Part shown: positions 26,882-36,688 of the stretch, piece by piece | Position numbering within the stretch: the stretch's first letter is position 1 | Layout: every line of letters starts with the position of its first letter | NCBI GenBank assembly: GCA_963627995.1 | Contig: CAVGCV010000005.1 | Location: 1-64,000 of the forward strand | DNA: 64,000 nucleotides | Reading direction: 5' to 3' | Source: UBA3839 sp963627995 | GTDB taxonomy: Bacteria; Bacteroidota; Bacteroidia; Bacteroidales; Bacteroidaceae | Translations under genes and position numbers: made by a program | Notes under the pieces: generated by a model | The model's input: the letters and a program-made list of their open reading frames with translations, nothing else | Told to the model about the DNA's origin: nothing | The model's database searches: none

Positions 26882-28420
26882 ATGGACATTGGAATCATAA
26901 TTGCCGTGGTCGTTGCCCTCATCATCGGGGGAGCAGGCGGTTTCGTGATGTTCCGCTATGTTATCAAGCAGAAGTACAAGCAGACCATCAAGGAGGCGCA
27001 GATCAAGGCCGAGAACATCAAGAACGAGAAACTACTGGAGGTGAAGGAGAAGTTCCTCAACAAGAAAACGGAACTGGAAAAAGAGGTCGCCGCAAAGAAC
27101 CAAAGGCTACAGCAGGCAGAGAACAAGCTCAAACAGCGCGAGCTTTCTCTCAACCAGCGGCAGGAGGACTTGCAGCGCAAAAAAGCGGAGAACGACAACC
27201 TGAAGGAAGCGTTGGAGCGCCAGACGAAGATGCTGGACGCAAAGCGCGAGGAACTCAACAAGCTACAAGAGGAAGAACGCGGGCGACTGGAGTCCATCAG
27301 CGGGCTGTCGGCCGAGGAGGCGCGCAAGCACCTGATTGAAAGTTTGAAGGACGAGGCGAAGACGCAGGCGCAGCAATACATCAATGAGATTGTGGACGAC
27401 GCGAAGATGACGGCCAACAAGGAGGCCAAGCGCATCGTGATCCAGAGCATTCAGCGCGTCGCCACGGAAACGGCCATAGAGAACTCCGTGACCGTGTTCC
27501 ACATAGACTCCGATGAGGTGAAAGGCCGGGTCATCGGTCGCGAGGGACGCAACATCCGTGCGCTGGAAGCGGCGACTGGCGTGGAGATTGTCGTCGATGA
27601 CACCCCCGAGGCCATTGTGATTTCGGCGTTCGACCCCGTTCGCCGTGAAATTTGCCGACTGGCCCTGCACCAGCTCGTTGCGGACGGGCGCATCCACCCT
27701 GCGCGCATCGAGGAAGTTGTGGCCAAGGTGAAGAAGCAAGTGGAAGAGGAAATCATCGAGACAGGAAAGCGCACCACCATCGACCTCGGCATACATGGGC
27801 TCCACCCCGAGCTGATTCGCATCATCGGAAAGATGAAGTACCGCTCATCCTATGGCCAGAACCTGTTGCAGCACGCACGCGAGACGGCCAACCTCTGTGC
27901 GGTGATGGCTTCGGAACTGGGCTTGAACCCCAAGAAGGCACGGCGCGCCGGACTGCTCCACGACATCGGAAAGGTGCCCGACGAGGAGCCGGAGATGCCA
28001 CACGCCATCTACGGCGCAAGGCTGGCTGAGAAATACAAGGAGAAGCCCGACATCGTGAACGCGATTGGCGCGCACCACGACGAGATGGAAATGAACACGC
28101 TGCTCGCGCCCATCGTGCAGGTGTGCGACGCCATTTCGGGCGCACGCCCAGGCGCACGCCGCGAAATTGTGGAAGCTTACATCAAGCGTCTGAACGACCT
28201 GGAGCAGCTGGCGATGGCCTATCCGGGCGTAACGAAGACATACGCCATTCAGGCAGGACGTGAACTGCGCGTGATTGTCGGCGCCGACAAAATCAGCGAC
28301 AAGGAGACGGAAACGCTCAGCACCGAGATTGCCAAGAAGATACAGGACGAAATGACGTATCCAGGCCAAGTGAAAATCACCGTCATTCGTGAGACGCGCG
28401 CGGTAAGTTTCGCAAAATAA
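26882..28420 (+). CDS. rny: ribonuclease Y
   Basis: A 512-residue membrane-anchored endoribonuclease starting mRNA decay. The order is: an N-terminal helix (residues 4-24), a long coiled coil (about 30-180), a KH domain with the GRVIGREGRNIRALE loop (near residue 220), and an HD domain with LLHDIGKVPDE (His-Asp near residue 360). ATG 26882 is the family start, directly before the membrane helix. The frame extends upstream to 26816 without meaning. The length is normal for the family, and the order zapA-rny is common in Bacteroidetes. Confidence 0.96.
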   Translation: MDIGIIIAVVVALIIGGAGGFVMFRYVIKQKYKQTIKEAQIKAENIKNEKLLEVKEKFLNKKTELEKEVAAKNQRLQQAENKLKQRELSLNQRQEDLQRKKAENDNLKEALERQTKMLDAKREELNKLQEEERGRLESISGLSAEEARKHLIESLKDEAKTQAQQYINEIVDDAKMTANKEAKRIVIQSIQRVATETAIENSVTVFHIDSDEVKGRVIGREGRNIRALEAATGVEIVVDDTPEAIVISAFDPVRREICRLALHQLVADGRIHPARIEEVVAKVKKQVEEEIIETGKRTTIDLGIHGLHPELIRIIGKMKYRSSYGQNLLQHARETANLCAVMASELGLNPKKARRAGLLHDIGKVPDEEPEMPHAIYGARLAEKYKEKPDIVNAIGAHHDEMEMNTLLAPIVQVCDAISGARPGARREIVEAYIKRLNDLEQLAMAYPGVTKTYAIQAGRELRVIVGADKISDKETETLSTEIAKKIQDEMTYPGQVKITVIRETRAVSFAK

Positions 28421-28439
28421 GCCTTTGCGGACATCAACG

Positions 28440-28484
28440 AAGCCATGCAGCATCCCACACGACGCTTGCATGGCTTTTGTTTTT
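28440..28484 (+). terminator. terminator of rny
   Basis: AAGCCATGCA pairs with TGCATGGCTT (10 bp, 17-nt loop), followed by a T-rich tail to 28484. It lies inside the open frame upstream of the wzi-like gene, which argues for the later start at 28520. Confidence 0.8.
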
Positions 28485-28509
28485 ACCTGGACGACATTCA
28501 ACGACTTTG
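28476..28509 (+). promoter_or_regulatory. possible promoter of the wzi-like gene
   Basis: TTTG (28476-28479) lies 22 bp before CGACTTTG (28502-28509), which matches the -7 consensus in six of eight positions. It overlaps the rny terminator tail and would give an 11-16 nt leader to ATG 28520. Confidence 0.35.
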
Positions 28510-28519
28510 TCGTGGAAAG

Positions 28520-30058
28520 ATGAAAAAGATTGCTCTTCTGCTGCTCACACAATACATATACGCAGCATTTGCCCAAGAGGCGCAGAACTCTGCACTTGCC
28601 AAGCTGACGGACGGCACAACGTATGTGTCGGAAGCAAGCGCAACGTTCAGCGACGGGAACGGGTCACCGCTGTGGATGACCAGCAACAGGCATGGCCTAT
28701 CATCCATAGAGCGCAATTCGGGCTACGTGCGAAGCGGTATTTTCCGCTCTGCCTCCACCGACTCGCTGCGACGGTGGCGCATCGGGTATGGCGCAGACTT
28801 CGTCGTTCCATTCAATTTTGACAGCGACTTCATCATCCAGCAGCTGTATGCAGACATCGAGCACAAGGGGCTGCGGATGACCATCGGCTCCAAAGAAAGA
28901 CCAATGGAACTGAAAAACAACCGGCTCTCCTCTGGAAGTCTCACACAGAGTATCAACGCGCGCCCCATCCCCCAAGTGCGCATCGAATGCCCCGACTTTT
29001 GGACAATACCAAACACCAAGGGCTGGATTGCCGTGAAAGGCCACTTGTCCTACGGGATGTTCACCGACAGCAGATGGATAGAGGACTTCACGCACGACGC
29101 ACGGCAACACGCCATTGAAACGGGCAGCGCACTCCCGCACTACTACAAAAACGCGCTCTACCACAGTAAGGCCGGCTATCTGCGCATCGGCAACGACGAG
29201 AAATGCCCCTTCAGTGTGACGGGCGGACTGGAGATGTGCGCACAGTTCGGTGGAGAAGCGTGGAATGTGGGCAAAAGGCTCGACGACACCAGCGATTTCA
29301 ACGGCGACCATATAAAAGGGAAGACGGATTTCATGAGTTTCATCCACGCGTTCTTTCCCAGTGGGAACGACGCGAGCGACGGAGACTTCAAGAACGTGGA
29401 GGGGAACCACTTGGGAAGCTGGCATCTGTCGGCAACGTACAAAGCGAAAGGCTGGTCTGTGCGAGGCTATGCCGAACACTTCTTCGAGGACCACTCGCAA
29501 ATGTTCTTTGAGTACTGGTGGAAAGACATGTTGTGGGGCGTCGAAGCGCAATTGCCAAAGAATCCGATTGTCACGAGCCTTGTGGTGGAATACCTTTACA
29601 CAAAAGACCAGACGGGCGGGCTCTACCACGACAAGACGGATGCACTGAAAGTGCAAACCAGCGGCATCGACAACTACTACAACCACAACATCTACGGATG
29701 GCAGCATTGGGGGCAGGCCATCGGCAGTCCGCTGCTGCTCTCGCCCGTCTATAACAAGAACGGACGATTGGAGTTTTACCACAACCGCGTGTCCGCCTGT
29801 CATGTGGGCATTGAGGGCCAGCCACTGGCCTCGCTGTCGTACCGCGTGCTTTACAGCCATCTGAAATCGTGGGGGACATACTACATTCCCCTTACTGACC
29901 CGCAATCCGCCGACTTTCTCCTCGCCGAATGCACCTACAAGCCCACACGGCTCAAACACTGGGAATTTACAGCCGCCTATGGCATCAACGCAGGCGAATT
30001 ATTAGGTCGCAGCGCAGGTGGGCAATTCACAATCCGAAAAAAAGGCGTCATCCGATGA
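28520..30058 (+). CDS. capsule assembly Wzi-family outer-membrane protein
   Basis: A 512-residue predicted beta-barrel with a signal peptide cleaved after AAFAQ. The pattern is of alternating strands with aromatic girdles throughout, and the order of segments (GNGSPLWMTSNRHGL near residue 50, SKERPMELKNNRLSSGSL near residue 130, WGQAIGSPLL late) is that of the Wzi domain. Relatives anchor capsule or exopolysaccharide at the cell surface. The long frame starting at 28445 runs through the rny terminator and is not used. Its stop overlaps the next start (ATGA), so the small lipoprotein is coupled. Functional link to the 30-43 kb operon is likely but inferred. Confidence 0.85.
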   Translation: MKKIALLLLTQYIYAAFAQEAQNSALAKLTDGTTYVSEASATFSDGNGSPLWMTSNRHGLSSIERNSGYVRSGIFRSASTDSLRRWRIGYGADFVVPFNFDSDFIIQQLYADIEHKGLRMTIGSKERPMELKNNRLSSGSLTQSINARPIPQVRIECPDFWTIPNTKGWIAVKGHLSYGMFTDSRWIEDFTHDARQHAIETGSALPHYYKNALYHSKAGYLRIGNDEKCPFSVTGGLEMCAQFGGEAWNVGKRLDDTSDFNGDHIKGKTDFMSFIHAFFPSGNDASDGDFKNVEGNHLGSWHLSATYKAKGWSVRGYAEHFFEDHSQMFFEYWWKDMLWGVEAQLPKNPIVTSLVVEYLYTKDQTGGLYHDKTDALKVQTSGIDNYYNHNIYGWQHWGQAIGSPLLLSPVYNKNGRLEFYHNRVSACHVGIEGQPLASLSYRVLYSHLKSWGTYYIPLTDPQSADFLLAECTYKPTRLKHWEFTAAYGINAGELLGRSAGGQFTIRKKGVIR

Positions 30059-30510
30059 AAAGATTCCCCCATACATTCGCAGCAAGAATCAAGAGCATGT
30101 ACGCCGGCGTGTTGCTTACTGCCACCAGTCTTTGCACCATCTGCTCCTGCTACAAAGCAGACGACAACGGCGCGCTCGGAGGAAACTGGCAATTGACGGA
30201 GTGGAAACGCTTGTCGGACGGAGCGGTCATGGCAGACAAGAACAGCAGAATCTTCTACACGGTACAAGCGGAACTCATCAAGTTTCAGCAGATGAACAGC
30301 TCCGTCTATTACCTCGCCACATTCCACCGAACGAAAGACTCCCTCGTCATCGACCGTCTCTACCACTCCCCCATCGACACCCTCGTACCGTATTCACGGT
30401 TAGACTACCTTGGCATGGACTCCACGGGGCGCTTCAAAATCGAGCAAATGACCTCGCAGCGACTGGTCATGAAAAACGCTGTCAATTCGCTCACTTTCCG
30501 AAAGTTTTAG
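30055..30510 (+). CDS. small lipoprotein, lipocalin-like
   Basis: A 151-residue protein. A positive N-terminus and hydrophobic stretch end at the likely lipobox CTICSC near residue 32, followed by a beta-rich domain starting GGNWQLTEWKR, a pattern common in Bacteroidetes lipocalin-like lipoproteins. Translation starts inside the stop of the wzi-like gene (ATGA). The 3' end overlaps the convergent glycosyltransferase gene by 20 bp (30491-30510). Function unknown; the coupling suggests it assists the Wzi-like protein. Confidence 0.7.
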   Translation: MKRFPHTFAARIKSMYAGVLLTATSLCTICSCYKADDNGALGGNWQLTEWKRLSDGAVMADKNSRIFYTVQAELIKFQQMNSSVYYLATFHRTKDSLVIDRLYHSPIDTLVPYSRLDYLGMDSTGRFKIEQMTSQRLVMKNAVNSLTFRKF

Positions 30511-31312
30511 ACTTTCCACGCCTACAACAGTGCCATAGCATCGAAGCGGCGTAAGCGGCCTTTCGGTAGAAGTAATGAGGGACATACACAAAAGCCAGCA
30601 GACAAAATGACAATGTTTTGCTTATAGACAGTTCACGATGGTACATCGTGATGGTGTCCGCTGCCATTTTCAACTTGTACGAACTGGCTGAGTTGAAACT
30701 GACACGGTATTTCCACACGACTTCTGGAAACGTGTACAAATACTGCGTTCGCCGTAAGATTCTCAGCCAAGTGGCCATGTCCTCCCCCCTACGCAGCTGA
30801 GGCATAAAGACCTTGCCTATATGCTTCGTGTCGTAGACAACTCCAGATGTGCCAACAGCATAGCCACAACACAAACGTTTGAACCCAATTTTCCGAGGAA
30901 GCCGAACAACGTGGAAAGGATTCAGACATTCATCGCAAGTCTCATAATAAGAGCAGATGAAGTGGTAGTCATTGTTCTGCATCCATTTCATTTGTCGCTC
31001 CAGCTTGTCAGGACACCACCAGTCGTCGCTGTCGCAGAACGCGATGTAGCGTCCTTTTGCCTCCTTAATGGCGACATTGCGCGCCACGCCCGCACCGGCA
31101 TTCACTTCGGTACGCAAGACTTTAATGCGTGCGTCCATCGCCACGATTTTCTCCAGCAGGGGAAAAATCCGCTTATCCGTACTGCAATCGTCCACTATCA
31201 GAAGTTCCCAGTCGGTGAAAGTTTGCGCCATAATCGACTGCACCGCATCCGTTATATAATCAACAGAATTATAGCAGGGCATGATAATTGAGACGAGTAC
31301 TGGTTTATGCAT
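30491..31312 (-). CDS. glycosyltransferase family 2
   Basis: A 273-residue GT-A enzyme. The N-terminal nucleotide-binding segment (PVLVSIIMPCYNSVDYITDA) and DDCSTD are followed by the metal-binding DxD region as FCDSDDWW near residue 90. The C-terminal part has a hydrophobic stretch near residue 240, perhaps a membrane contact. ATG 31312 is preferred over 31336 because it starts right before the conserved strand. It is the last gene of the exopolysaccharide operon and lies in the AT-richer end of that cluster. Donor and acceptor are unknown. Confidence 0.87.
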   Translation of the reverse strand: MHKPVLVSIIMPCYNSVDYITDAVQSIMAQTFTDWELLIVDDCSTDKRIFPLLEKIVAMDARIKVLRTEVNAGAGVARNVAIKEAKGRYIAFCDSDDWWCPDKLERQMKWMQNNDYHFICSYYETCDECLNPFHVVRLPRKIGFKRLCCGYAVGTSGVVYDTKHIGKVFMPQLRRGEDMATWLRILRRTQYLYTFPEVVWKYRVSFNSASSYKLKMAADTITMYHRELSISKTLSFCLLAFVYVPHYFYRKAAYAASMLWHCCRRGKSKTFGK

Positions 31313-31443
31313 ATTTTTCTGGAGGAATGGTCGCACATTTTATTTCATGTGCACTTCTGTTTAGAAGAAACGAACAACTTACTGAAATCTTGTGTCAAGA
31401 GGCGATTTTATGGCATCTATCCACGCACGAAAGCGTCGCGCCC

Positions 31444-32565
31444 TCATTTTTTCGCACAATAGTCTATGATTTCATCCGTGAATTCGCCTAAGGGGTTCTG
31501 ATTCACATACATGAACGCCCAGTAGCCAAAACTTTTCACGTTGAACTCGACAAGCCTCGGATTGCCATTTGTATCTACCGTTAGGTCAAAAGCCACCAAA
31601 CGCATATGCAAGATATGATCGGCAAGCGTGCATGCAAATTCCTTGACTCGTTCCCAATAAGGGATGACAAAAGCAGAAGAGCCAAAGTCCACACCGTTCC
31701 ACTCCATATAGACATTCCCATATTGGTCAAATGCCTTGTCTCCCAATCGTCCTGTTTGCTGGTCAATGCCAACAATACATCCACCGGCATGAGCATTATC
31801 CACAAATTCACCGCGCTTGCCTATTCGTATGACAGAGGCTACAACATGCGGCCTCTCATCTTTAATGCTTCGGTAGACTGCCACCCTAAGCGTATTGATG
31901 CAACTTGGACAAAATTGAGCCAAAGCGGGATGTTGCGCCAACACCTCTTGTACAACGAAATCGCTACCATAAGACAGTAGAAACTCATCCGACAAGACAA
32001 TGGTTTCATCCTTAACAAAATGCCAAACATCGTGCCGTTTCACAAAAAGCATTACACCAAGCCCCGAATGGGTGTCTATTGTCGGTTTAACAATGACCTG
32101 GCCATAACGACGTAAGGCTTTTGCCACAGGCTCCGTCAAAAGCCGGTAGTCCGAATCAAGCAGCTGACTACCATTGACACGACAAATCAAGGTATCTGGA
32201 AGTGCCTCTTTCGGGATGTACAGCGGGTAGGCGTTTTTATCAGCATAAAAATCCCTGTACCGCATCGGATTCAATTCGGGTTCTATTATTGTGTGGCCAA
32301 TGTCTTCCGGCACTATGGTCGGGACACAACCCATATAGTGACTGAAAAAGCGGTACGACCACGGCTCCACCCGCCGACTTAGTCGGTGCCATTTCTGAAG
32401 ATATTCATCTTCGCCCAGCACTTTGTCCTCCGAAAATCCCTGCTTTCTCAACAAACCATGAAATCGCTTGACGAACGAACGATAGACAAGATAATTTTTC
32501 ACGAAAAGCACCAGCGATTTTATCCTATTCCTCACCCGAAGAGGTCTCAGTATTCTCATGTTCAA
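31444..32565 (-). CDS. sugar-transfer-associated ATP-grasp protein
   Basis: A 373-residue protein without signal peptide. It resembles the ATP-grasp family found in polysaccharide clusters: a VIVKPTIDTHSGLGV segment (glycine-rich ATP loop and lysine), VVQEVLAQHPAL (adenine/ribose side), and late LVAFDLTVDTNGNPRLVEFNVKS (metal-binding Asp, Glu, Asn). ATP-grasp enzymes form amide-type bonds, so a likely job is adding an amino-acid or similar group to the glycan or to its precursor; that is inference. The gene is clearly lower in GC than its neighbours, which points to recent acquisition. Confidence 0.8.
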   Translation of the reverse strand: MNMRILRPLRVRNRIKSLVLFVKNYLVYRSFVKRFHGLLRKQGFSEDKVLGEDEYLQKWHRLSRRVEPWSYRFFSHYMGCVPTIVPEDIGHTIIEPELNPMRYRDFYADKNAYPLYIPKEALPDTLICRVNGSQLLDSDYRLLTEPVAKALRRYGQVIVKPTIDTHSGLGVMLFVKRHDVWHFVKDETIVLSDEFLLSYGSDFVVQEVLAQHPALAQFCPSCINTLRVAVYRSIKDERPHVVASVIRIGKRGEFVDNAHAGGCIVGIDQQTGRLGDKAFDQYGNVYMEWNGVDFGSSAFVIPYWERVKEFACTLADHILHMRLVAFDLTVDTNGNPRLVEFNVKSFGYWAFMYVNQNPLGEFTDEIIDYCAKK

Positions 32566-32723
32566 GTTTCAGTAAATAGTCGTTATTGGCATCTTTCATT
32601 TTATTATTGCATCGGAAAGCATGGCGCGTCGCAACACAAGACAACGTCTGGTTCGGGTGCAATGTAGAAGACAAGCGGAAACGCCTCCGGATGGGTGTTT
32701 CCCCGGTGCGCCGTAGCCATTTG

Positions 32724-33521
32724 TCAGAATTTGTCTTTCAGTCCGACGTGAAGCACTCCTTTCATCATACTTGCGAACGCATTCGCAACTGGCAGCTCGC
32801 CGGCGTACATCGACTTTTTCGACAAACAGAAATAGAATGTGTAGAGCAAGGAAAGGAAAAAGCCCAAAAGCCGCCGCGATGCCCACCCCTTCCAATAGAA
32901 GAAGTCGGACGTATAGCCTTTGAACCATTGGGAGTCTGAACCTTGTCGCAATGTCGCCACTTCCACCGGGACGCAGACTATCTTGAGCCCGTGCCGCAGG
33001 CAATCGAACAGGAATTTGTTCTCCTCCCCACCCCCATGTCCGGTGCCAGAGCCCATCAGCTCGTCGAATGCAATGTTTTTGGTGACGACGCTTCGCAGGC
33101 GGAAGGCGATTTGCGAACTCACCGTCCGCATTGCATCGACATAGCCGGCCCGCTTTGCATAAGACGGAAACTTCGTCGCCATGTTTTTGATTTGGAACAA
33201 TAGGACATCGGCGTCGGCATGCTCGTCGAAAGCCTGCTGTACCTTTGCTGCCGTGTCGTCGCGGAACACGATGTCGTCGTCCGCAATCAGGCAGATGTCG
33301 GCCGTCGCAGTACGCAAAGCCTGATTGCGGCTTTTCGACACTCCGCGTGCGGTGGAGTCTATCCATACGACGCGCGACCCGTCACCGGCCGTCACGTCGC
33401 GGCGTCCGTTTCTGTCACACTGATTGATGACCACGGCGTTGCAGCACACATGGTTTTTCTGTAGCAGCGATTCGTCGGTCTGGCACATGCACGAAATCAG
33501 TATCTGAACTTTCGGATTCAT
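32724..33521 (-). CDS. glycosyltransferase, GT-A fold (family 2-like)
   Basis: A 265-residue transferase. The order is: nucleotide-binding region VQILISCMCQTDESLL, then SRNQALRTATADICLIADDDIVF with the acidic metal site DDD near residue 82, then GSGTGHGGGEENKF with a likely catalytic acidic pair. The C-terminal part is hydrophobic (residues 215-235) and may sit at the membrane. The start codon overlaps the stop of the previous gene in the operon (ATGA, 33518-33521). Downstream lies a 158-bp AT-richer gap before the ATP-grasp gene, with no feature seen. Confidence 0.83.
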   Translation of the reverse strand: MNPKVQILISCMCQTDESLLQKNHVCCNAVVINQCDRNGRRDVTAGDGSRVVWIDSTARGVSKSRNQALRTATADICLIADDDIVFRDDTAAKVQQAFDEHADADVLLFQIKNMATKFPSYAKRAGYVDAMRTVSSQIAFRLRSVVTKNIAFDELMGSGTGHGGGEENKFLFDCLRHGLKIVCVPVEVATLRQGSDSQWFKGYTSDFFYWKGWASRRLLGFFLSLLYTFYFCLSKKSMYAGELPVANAFASMMKGVLHVGLKDKF

Positions 33522-34441
33522 ATCAGCAGAAGTTTTTTATTCGGTTTCCGGGCCATTTGTTCTTTGATGTAGCGCTGCAAGAGCGTCAGCATGTCGTAGA
33601 GCGTGCGGTCGTTCTTGCCAAGCATGAGCCGCAGTCGCTCGCGCAGGAGCAGGCAGCGCACGTTGCGCAGGCGGTTTTCCAGCGTCTTCCGCGCGCTGTA
33701 TCCTTTCCGCCTGTTGTGAGCTACCGCGACATCGACCAGAGTCTTCTCGTATTTCAGGTCGGGCGCGCGCTCTTTCGTGAGATGGATGTAGCGCAAGTGC
33801 TTGTTGTAGACCATCGCATTCTCGGCTATCGTGTGCTTGAAGCGATAGTGAATGTCTTCCTCCTCTCCGTAGAGGAACACCGACTCGTCGAACAAGCCGA
33901 TGCGCTCGAACTTTGCTTTGTCGACGAAGAAGCATGCGCCCGAGAAGTGCATGTACTTCTGGAGGTAGACATCCAGTTTGTTGCAGATGCCCGACAAGAA
34001 AGTCGAGACGTAGCCGTTCATCATGTAGGAGCACGTGAACGTGTTCGTGCTCCGCTCCGTGGGGCTCAGCATCTGTTTCAAGCCATACATGCACAGGTTG
34101 GCGTTTTGATCGAACGCAGCCAGTGCCGTCGCGAACACGGGCTCCATCAGCCGCACGTCGGGATTCATGATGAGGACAACGGAAGCCGACGCTCGCCGGA
34201 TGCCCACGTTGTTGCCTTGCCCGTAGCCGCCGTTCATCGTGTTCTTCACAAGAACGATGTCGTCGCCATACGTCTCCGCCAGGCGGCTGAACACCGCGTC
34301 CACGTTCTGGCTGCAGTTGTCGACGACAATCACCTCCAGCTCTTCCTTCGGAATGTCGGAATAGCGGCGGATGGAGGCGAGGCAGTCGTAGATGTCGCGT
34401 TCCGAGTTATAGGTGACAATGACAATGGACAGGCGCTTCAT
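33518..34441 (-). CDS. glycosyltransferase family 2 (rhamnosyltransferase-like)
   Basis: A 307-residue GT-A enzyme. RLSIVIVTYNSERDIYDCLAS opens the domain, VIVVDNCSQ holds the first acidic site, and GYGQGNNVGIR with LIMNPDVRL holds the metal motif; FFVDKAKFERIGLFDE and YGEEEDIHYRF follow. This series is characteristic of the rhamnosyltransferase-like GT2 branch. With rfbA in the window, dTDP-rhamnose is a possible donor, but this is not proven. ATG 34441 is used; the frame back to 34609 has no conserved sequence and lies in the preceding gene. Confidence 0.87.
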   Translation of the reverse strand: MKRLSIVIVTYNSERDIYDCLASIRRYSDIPKEELEVIVVDNCSQNVDAVFSRLAETYGDDIVLVKNTMNGGYGQGNNVGIRRASASVVLIMNPDVRLMEPVFATALAAFDQNANLCMYGLKQMLSPTERSTNTFTCSYMMNGYVSTFLSGICNKLDVYLQKYMHFSGACFFVDKAKFERIGLFDESVFLYGEEEDIHYRFKHTIAENAMVYNKHLRYIHLTKERAPDLKYEKTLVDVAVAHNRRKGYSARKTLENRLRNVRCLLLRERLRLMLGKNDRTLYDMLTLLQRYIKEQMARKPNKKLLLI

Positions 34442-34443
34442 GG

Positions 34444-35487
34444 TCAGTAGACTTTGTTCTGTTGGATTTTCACGATTGCCGCAACTTTCCGGCGTATGCG
34501 CCACCGCTGGGCAATGAGGAAACACGCCATGGGCAGCTGGCGCGCCATTTTCCTCGGCAGCATGCGCTTCAGCGCACGTGTCAGCGCAATCTGCAGGCGG
34601 AACACGCACCCACGGACTGCATCATACCGGCACACGACCTGCGCCATCTGCTTACCGAACGCCTCATCCACGCCGTCGGTGAACAGATGGTTGTACAGAT
34701 GGAGCACGCCGCGGTACAAGTGGCGGTCGTAACGGTGTCCGAAGTATTGCTGAACGCTCCGGTAGAATTTTTCAATGGCGTAGGCATGGCTTTGCCGATG
34801 TTCCGCCGACATGATTTTGCGCGACACCGAACCCGCGCCGGCATCGATGCGATAGCCATAGTCGGGCGCTTCACGCGCATAGCCGTATCTCAGCCCAGCA
34901 AGCAGTGCCTGAAGATTGAAATCCGCATCCTGCAACGAACGCAGTTTTTCGTCCCACGACAGATGCTTTTCACGCAGTGATTCCGTGCGATAGATATTGT
35001 TCCAAACGACAAACGGCAACTGCCTACAGCAGAATTTGGCCACGTCATCCGCGTATATCGGGAAGCCATACATGAATTGCCTCTCCGTGGCGCTGAACTC
35101 GCCGTCCTGCACCACGCCCGAGGGGAAGACGAGGAAGTCCAAATCTTTCCGCGCGGCCAGCCCCTTGACCCGGACACGCAGACAATTCTTCGTCACACAG
35201 TCGTCCGAATCGAAGAACACGACAAACTCGCCCCGCGCCATCCGCAGCCCCATGTTGCGGCACGTCTGCGCGCCCTTGGGCTGGATGTCGCGCCGGACGA
35301 GCAGGACGCGCGCGTCCTCCGAAGCATAGTCGCGCAGCAGCTGCAGGGTGTCCTCGTCCGACCCATCGTCCACCGCCAGCAGCTCCCAATCGCGGAAGTC
35401 GTTGGCGCGAATGGAGTCCACCATCACCCGAACGAGCCGGGGATGATTGAACACCGGCATGACGATGGAAAGTTTCGGCAGGTTCAT
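34444..35487 (-). CDS. glycosyltransferase family 2
   Basis: A 347-residue GT-A enzyme. KLSIVMPVFNHPRLVRVMVDS and VDDGSDEDT form the nucleotide-binding part, and FVVFFDSDDCV carries the metal motif near residue 98. A KHLSWDEKLRSLQDADFN stretch near residue 190 has the expected catalytic acid region. The basic C-terminus (residues 295-347) is hydrophobic-basic and may contact the membrane. It begins 4 nt inside the end of the polymerase gene (35484-35487). Confidence 0.88.
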   Translation of the reverse strand: MNLPKLSIVMPVFNHPRLVRVMVDSIRANDFRDWELLAVDDGSDEDTLQLLRDYASEDARVLLVRRDIQPKGAQTCRNMGLRMARGEFVVFFDSDDCVTKNCLRVRVKGLAARKDLDFLVFPSGVVQDGEFSATERQFMYGFPIYADDVAKFCCRQLPFVVWNNIYRTESLREKHLSWDEKLRSLQDADFNLQALLAGLRYGYAREAPDYGYRIDAGAGSVSRKIMSAEHRQSHAYAIEKFYRSVQQYFGHRYDRHLYRGVLHLYNHLFTDGVDEAFGKQMAQVVCRYDAVRGCVFRLQIALTRALKRMLPRKMARQLPMACFLIAQRWRIRRKVAAIVKIQQNKVY

Positions 35488-36674
35488 TTCTCCTCGGTTT
35501 TAGGAACGAGCCATCGGGACGAGAGCTCGGGGTAATAATAGATGAGTGCCAGCAGATAGACCACGAAAAAAAGCGGATACACCTCCATCGTCATCATGAA
35601 CAGCATCGTGACGAAGCCCACCACCAACAACACGGCGGTCGTGTCGCCGGCCAGCAGATGGCGGACGCGGCTATAGGCAAGCACGCAGAGGGCGACAAAG
35701 AGAACCATCAGCACGGCTCCGCCGTTGAGCAGGACGGAATAGACGAAATTGTGCGGGCCGATGGCCTGCGAGCTCATGTTCGCGATGTACCAGTCCGTAT
35801 CGACATAGCCGTAGCCGATGATTGGCGATTGTGCCACCATCTTGCCGGCGGCGTCCCACAGCGAGGTGCGCCCCGTAAACGTAAGGTCCTTGTTCAGCAC
35901 GTCGCGCACGATGTACACCATCAGCTCGTTGTTGTGGATGCCCTCGCCGCTGAAAACCACAAGCGTCTGAAAAAGCAGGTAGAAAATGAAGAGCATCACG
36001 AGCCCCAATATCTTCAGACGGCGCGACGGTATCAGGCAGAAAAGCGCGTAGATGGCAATGCTCGTCACAGCCGTCATGGATCCTGCGAGCAGCAGGGTCA
36101 CGACCGACACGGCTACCAGCGCCACCGTATTGACAATCCACCTGCGGCTGAAGCGCACGCACAGCACGCTCGTCACGATGGCGCACAGCAGGCGAACGCC
36201 CATCTGATTGTAGTTTCCTCCAAGGAAAAAACTTTCCCCAGAATGTTTTCCCTCCAGCAGCCATGCGGGGAAAAGCACCATCAGCAGCAGATTGGCATAG
36301 ACGATGGCGGACAGCGTGATGTTGCACGAGAGGAGCATCATCCGCAAGTCGTTGCGGTAATAGTCAATCAACATCAGCATCAGGAACGCCTCCATCATCG
36401 CATAGGCCGCATTCTTCAGGTCGGTTCCGTTCAGCAGTGTAAACACCAGCAGGAGAAAGTAATAGACGAACGTTAGGATGACGAACTTCGTCGTCTGCGC
36501 CCGATGGATGTAGAGGGCTGACATGAAGAGGAAACTCAGGCAACAAAGGGCAAACACTGCATACGACAGTTTTTGCAAGGCAGGAAAGACACTGAAGCTG
36601 ACGGCCAAGAAGGTCATCAGCGCCGCGTTCATCAAGAATTGCAGCAATTTTAGCTTTCCCAAATCAACCAACAT
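35484..36674 (-). CDS. O-antigen/exopolysaccharide polymerase, Wzy-like
   Basis: A 396-residue polytopic membrane protein with about 10-12 helices. The largest external loop, between about residues 215 and 300, contains FTGRTSLWDAA and SPIIGYGYVDTDWY, the pattern of Wzy and O-antigen-ligase proteins. These proteins are diverse, and the assignment rests on topology, this loop and the operon context (flippase, chain-length regulator, transferases). It should join repeat units in the periplasm. The N-terminus follows the TupA-like gene at 15 nt. Confidence 0.82.
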   Translation of the reverse strand: MLVDLGKLKLLQFLMNAALMTFLAVSFSVFPALQKLSYAVFALCCLSFLFMSALYIHRAQTTKFVILTFVYYFLLLVFTLLNGTDLKNAAYAMMEAFLMLMLIDYYRNDLRMMLLSCNITLSAIVYANLLLMVLFPAWLLEGKHSGESFFLGGNYNQMGVRLLCAIVTSVLCVRFSRRWIVNTVALVAVSVVTLLLAGSMTAVTSIAIYALFCLIPSRRLKILGLVMLFIFYLLFQTLVVFSGEGIHNNELMVYIVRDVLNKDLTFTGRTSLWDAAGKMVAQSPIIGYGYVDTDWYIANMSSQAIGPHNFVYSVLLNGGAVLMVLFVALCVLAYSRVRHLLAGDTTAVLLVVGFVTMLFMMTMEVYPLFFVVYLLALIYYYPELSSRWLVPKTEEK

Positions 36675-36688
36675 ACCGCATCAAAAGG